A stretch of 7,079 nucleotides of DNA, taken from NCBI GenBank assembly GCA_910588925.1, contig CAJURV010000089.1, forward strand, positions 1 to 7,079, given 5' to 3'. Below, piece by piece: positions 6,544-7,079 of this stretch (positions are counted from its first letter, which is position 1; each line of letters opens with the position of its first letter). Source of the stretch: an uncultured Rikenellaceae bacterium (GTDB taxonomy: Bacteria > Bacteroidota > Bacteroidia > Bacteroidales > Rikenellaceae). A program made the translations under genes and the position numbers. The notes below the pieces were generated by a model, which ran no database searches, was not told where the DNA came from, and was given only the letters and a program-made list of their open reading frames with translations.

Positions 6544-6620
6544 CCTCCCGGCGGGCCCTTCGGGGGGAGGTACTTTGTCACTCGACAAAGTACCCAAAAC
6601 GAGGGGGCAAAGCCCCTTTT
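6544..6620. repeat. Cluster of three hairpins resembling a repetitive extragenic element
   Basis: Three stem-loops lie end to end. CCTCCC (6544-6549) pairs with GGGAGG (6565-6570), with an inner CCC-TTC-GGG. GGTACTTTGTC (6569-6579) pairs perfectly with GACAAAGTACC (6584-6594) around ACTC. GGGGC (6604-6608) pairs with GCCCC (6612-6616) around AAA and is followed by TTTT. The first two share a GG. Such runs of hairpins are common in Bacteroidota intergenic repeats and recall REP elements. The copy number in this genome cannot be judged from one window. The last hairpin could also act as a weak plus-strand terminator. Confidence 0.5.
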
Positions 6621-6650
6621 GAGGTACGTGATATGGAGTAATACCGATTG

Positions 6651-6740
6651 TGTGGGTTTGAAACACTTCACGCTCATTATGCGGCATGGGTTAAAGATGG
6701 TGTTGCGGAAAGTGTGTTTGAAATATCTCACGTGCATTGC
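6651..6740. repeat. Imperfect direct repeat, two 30-bp copies offset by exactly 60 bp
   Basis: Positions 6651-6680 and 6711-6740 agree at 21 of 30 positions, with a conserved core of GTTTGAAA, then TCACG, then CATT. The flanking sequence does not match, so this is not a simple 60-bp tandem duplication. Read on the minus strand, both copies begin with ATG and encode similar short peptides (M-x-V-[RK]-x-F-K-x-T). I found no gene that explains them. Confidence 0.4.
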
Positions 6741-6778
6741 GTTGGGGACAAAGGTCTGAGGATGTAAAACGTTCTAAG

Positions 6779-6953
6779 CTGGCGAGACTATAAGATGCTA
6801 TAAAGACGCACTGACGGTATGCGCATTAGACGAAGTCACCTATGCGGCACGGGGTGCCGCTCCGCGATAATTACACGGATTAACTCGACAGAGGTTGGGA
6901 AAGCCCCTGGCGAGACGAGAAAAAACATCGGAGCTTAACGACATGCGCATTAG
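6779..6953. repeat. Pair of short direct repeats with about 125-bp spacing
   Basis: CTGGCGAGAC occurs at 6779-6788 and 6907-6916 (offset 128). ATGCGCATTAG occurs at 6819-6829 and 6943-6953 (offset 124). The same order and similar offset suggest two diverged copies of a unit of roughly 125 bp, although the sequence between is poorly conserved. A related 13-mer, TATGCGGCA[T/C]GGG, occurs at 6678-6690 and 6841-6853. Confidence 0.35.
6844..6860. repeat. Perfect 7-bp hairpin GCGGCAC/GTGCCGC
   Basis: GCGGCAC and GTGCCGC pair perfectly around a GGG loop. No T run follows, so it does not look like an intrinsic terminator. It lies inside the repeat-rich, gene-free region and may be part of one of the repeats there. 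Confidence 0.35.
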
Positions 6954-7003
6954 CTGCAAATCGCAGGCATACTAGCCCGCGTACACAACCGCAGACCGCA
7001 GGG

Positions 7004-7079
7004 CGCCGAACTTTTTCGGTAAGCCGAGCGCAATGAAACGACGTTTCGATTGCCGAGGCGAGAAAAAGTGCGCGAAGCG
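7004..7079. repeat. Long imperfect hairpin at the right edge of the window
   Basis: GAAAC-GAC-GTTTC (7035-7047) forms the tip. CAAT with ATTG (7031-7034 and 7049-7052) extends it past one bulged G, GCC (7023-7025) can pair with GGC (7057-7059), and CTTTTT (7011-7016) pairs with AAAAAG (7063-7068). The whole spans about 60-70 nt with internal loops and may continue past the window. It looks like an intergenic palindromic repeat or the edge of a structured RNA. No gene is evident. Confidence 0.35.

Larger units (their letters stand above)
6476..7079. other. Gene-free repeat-rich tail of the window
   Basis: This stretch of about 600 bp contains no reading frame I would call a gene, no tRNA-like T-loop and no clear Bacteroidota promoter: neither strand has a TAnnTTTG box with a matching -33. 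The longest frames (plus 6418-6759, minus 6471-6737) run through the palindrome or the hairpin cluster and have no recognisable protein signature. What it does contain is the set of hairpins and direct repeats listed separately. Confidence 0.6.

Noticed and set aside
6569..6594. Possible Bacteroidota promoter (TACTTTG / CAAAGTA)
   Set aside because: The box has one base between TA and TTTG instead of two on either strand, and the sequence is better explained as a perfect hairpin.
6471..6737. Minus-strand open frame of 88 codons (basic peptide)
   Set aside because: It runs through the hairpin cluster, with no promoter, SD site or domain. Such frames over intergenic repeats are often mis-annotated as hypothetical proteins. 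Kept only as context for the 60-bp-offset repeat.
6651..6740. Possible CRISPR repeats
   Set aside because: There are only two diverged copies (21 of 30), with no third unit and no cas genes.
6418..6759. Plus-strand open frame of 113 codons after fumarase
   Set aside because: It starts in the loop of the terminator. Its first 19 residues are simply the antisense translation of the fumarase 3' end copied in the palindrome, and the rest crosses the hairpin cluster.

Overview
The window comes from a member of the Bacteroidota, most likely the Bacteroidales and possibly near Rikenellaceae/Alistipes. The 5' end of a 16S rRNA gene at the left edge (minus strand) reads GATGAACGCTAGCGGCAGGC, which is usual for this phylum. 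The clear promoters have the Bacteroidota form (TTTG, 19 bp, TAnnTTTG), start codons generally lack Shine-Dalgarno sites, and all four protein genes belong to families typical of the phylum. The genus is inference: flavobacteria share this 16S stretch.

Layout. Positions 1-53 are the start of 16S rRNA, read leftwards off the window. Positions 54-507 hold no protein gene. They carry the 16S leader with a boxA-like motif and a small hairpin, two tandem rRNA promoters of identical geometry 94 bp apart, and a hairpin terminator for the gene upstream. A minus-strand pair follows, probably an operon: proS (508-1992), a prolyl-tRNA synthetase of the archaeal/eukaryotic-like type, and before it a membrane-anchored HU/CCDC81-like protein (2022-3113). 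A 254-bp divergent promoter region (3114-3367) separates this pair from two plus-strand genes 22 bp apart: an arginine decarboxylase of the short Bacteroidota type (3368-4768) and a class I iron-sulfur fumarase (4791-6395). Positions 6396-7079 have no convincing gene and consist of palindromes and short repeats.

The genes are mostly housekeeping: ribosome synthesis and tRNA charging on the left, polyamine synthesis and the fumarate/malate step on the right. The HU-like protein is the least understood. It joins a cytoplasmic DNA-binding-like fold to one membrane helix through a long disordered linker, and it lacks the C-terminal SPOR domain often found in relatives.

The most unusual structure is at the end of the fumarase gene. 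The last 40 bp of its coding sequence and its terminator form one arm of a 120-bp palindrome with no spacer (58 of 60 positions pair). The outer 42 bp of the two arms are identical and the only two mismatches lie in the terminator core. This looks like a recent fold-back copying event seeded on the terminator hairpin, unless it is an assembly artefact. To its right lie a cluster of three hairpins resembling a repetitive extragenic element, several imperfect direct repeats, and another long imperfect hairpin at the window edge. I found no CRISPR array, tRNA, transposase, defence gene or new multi-gene system.
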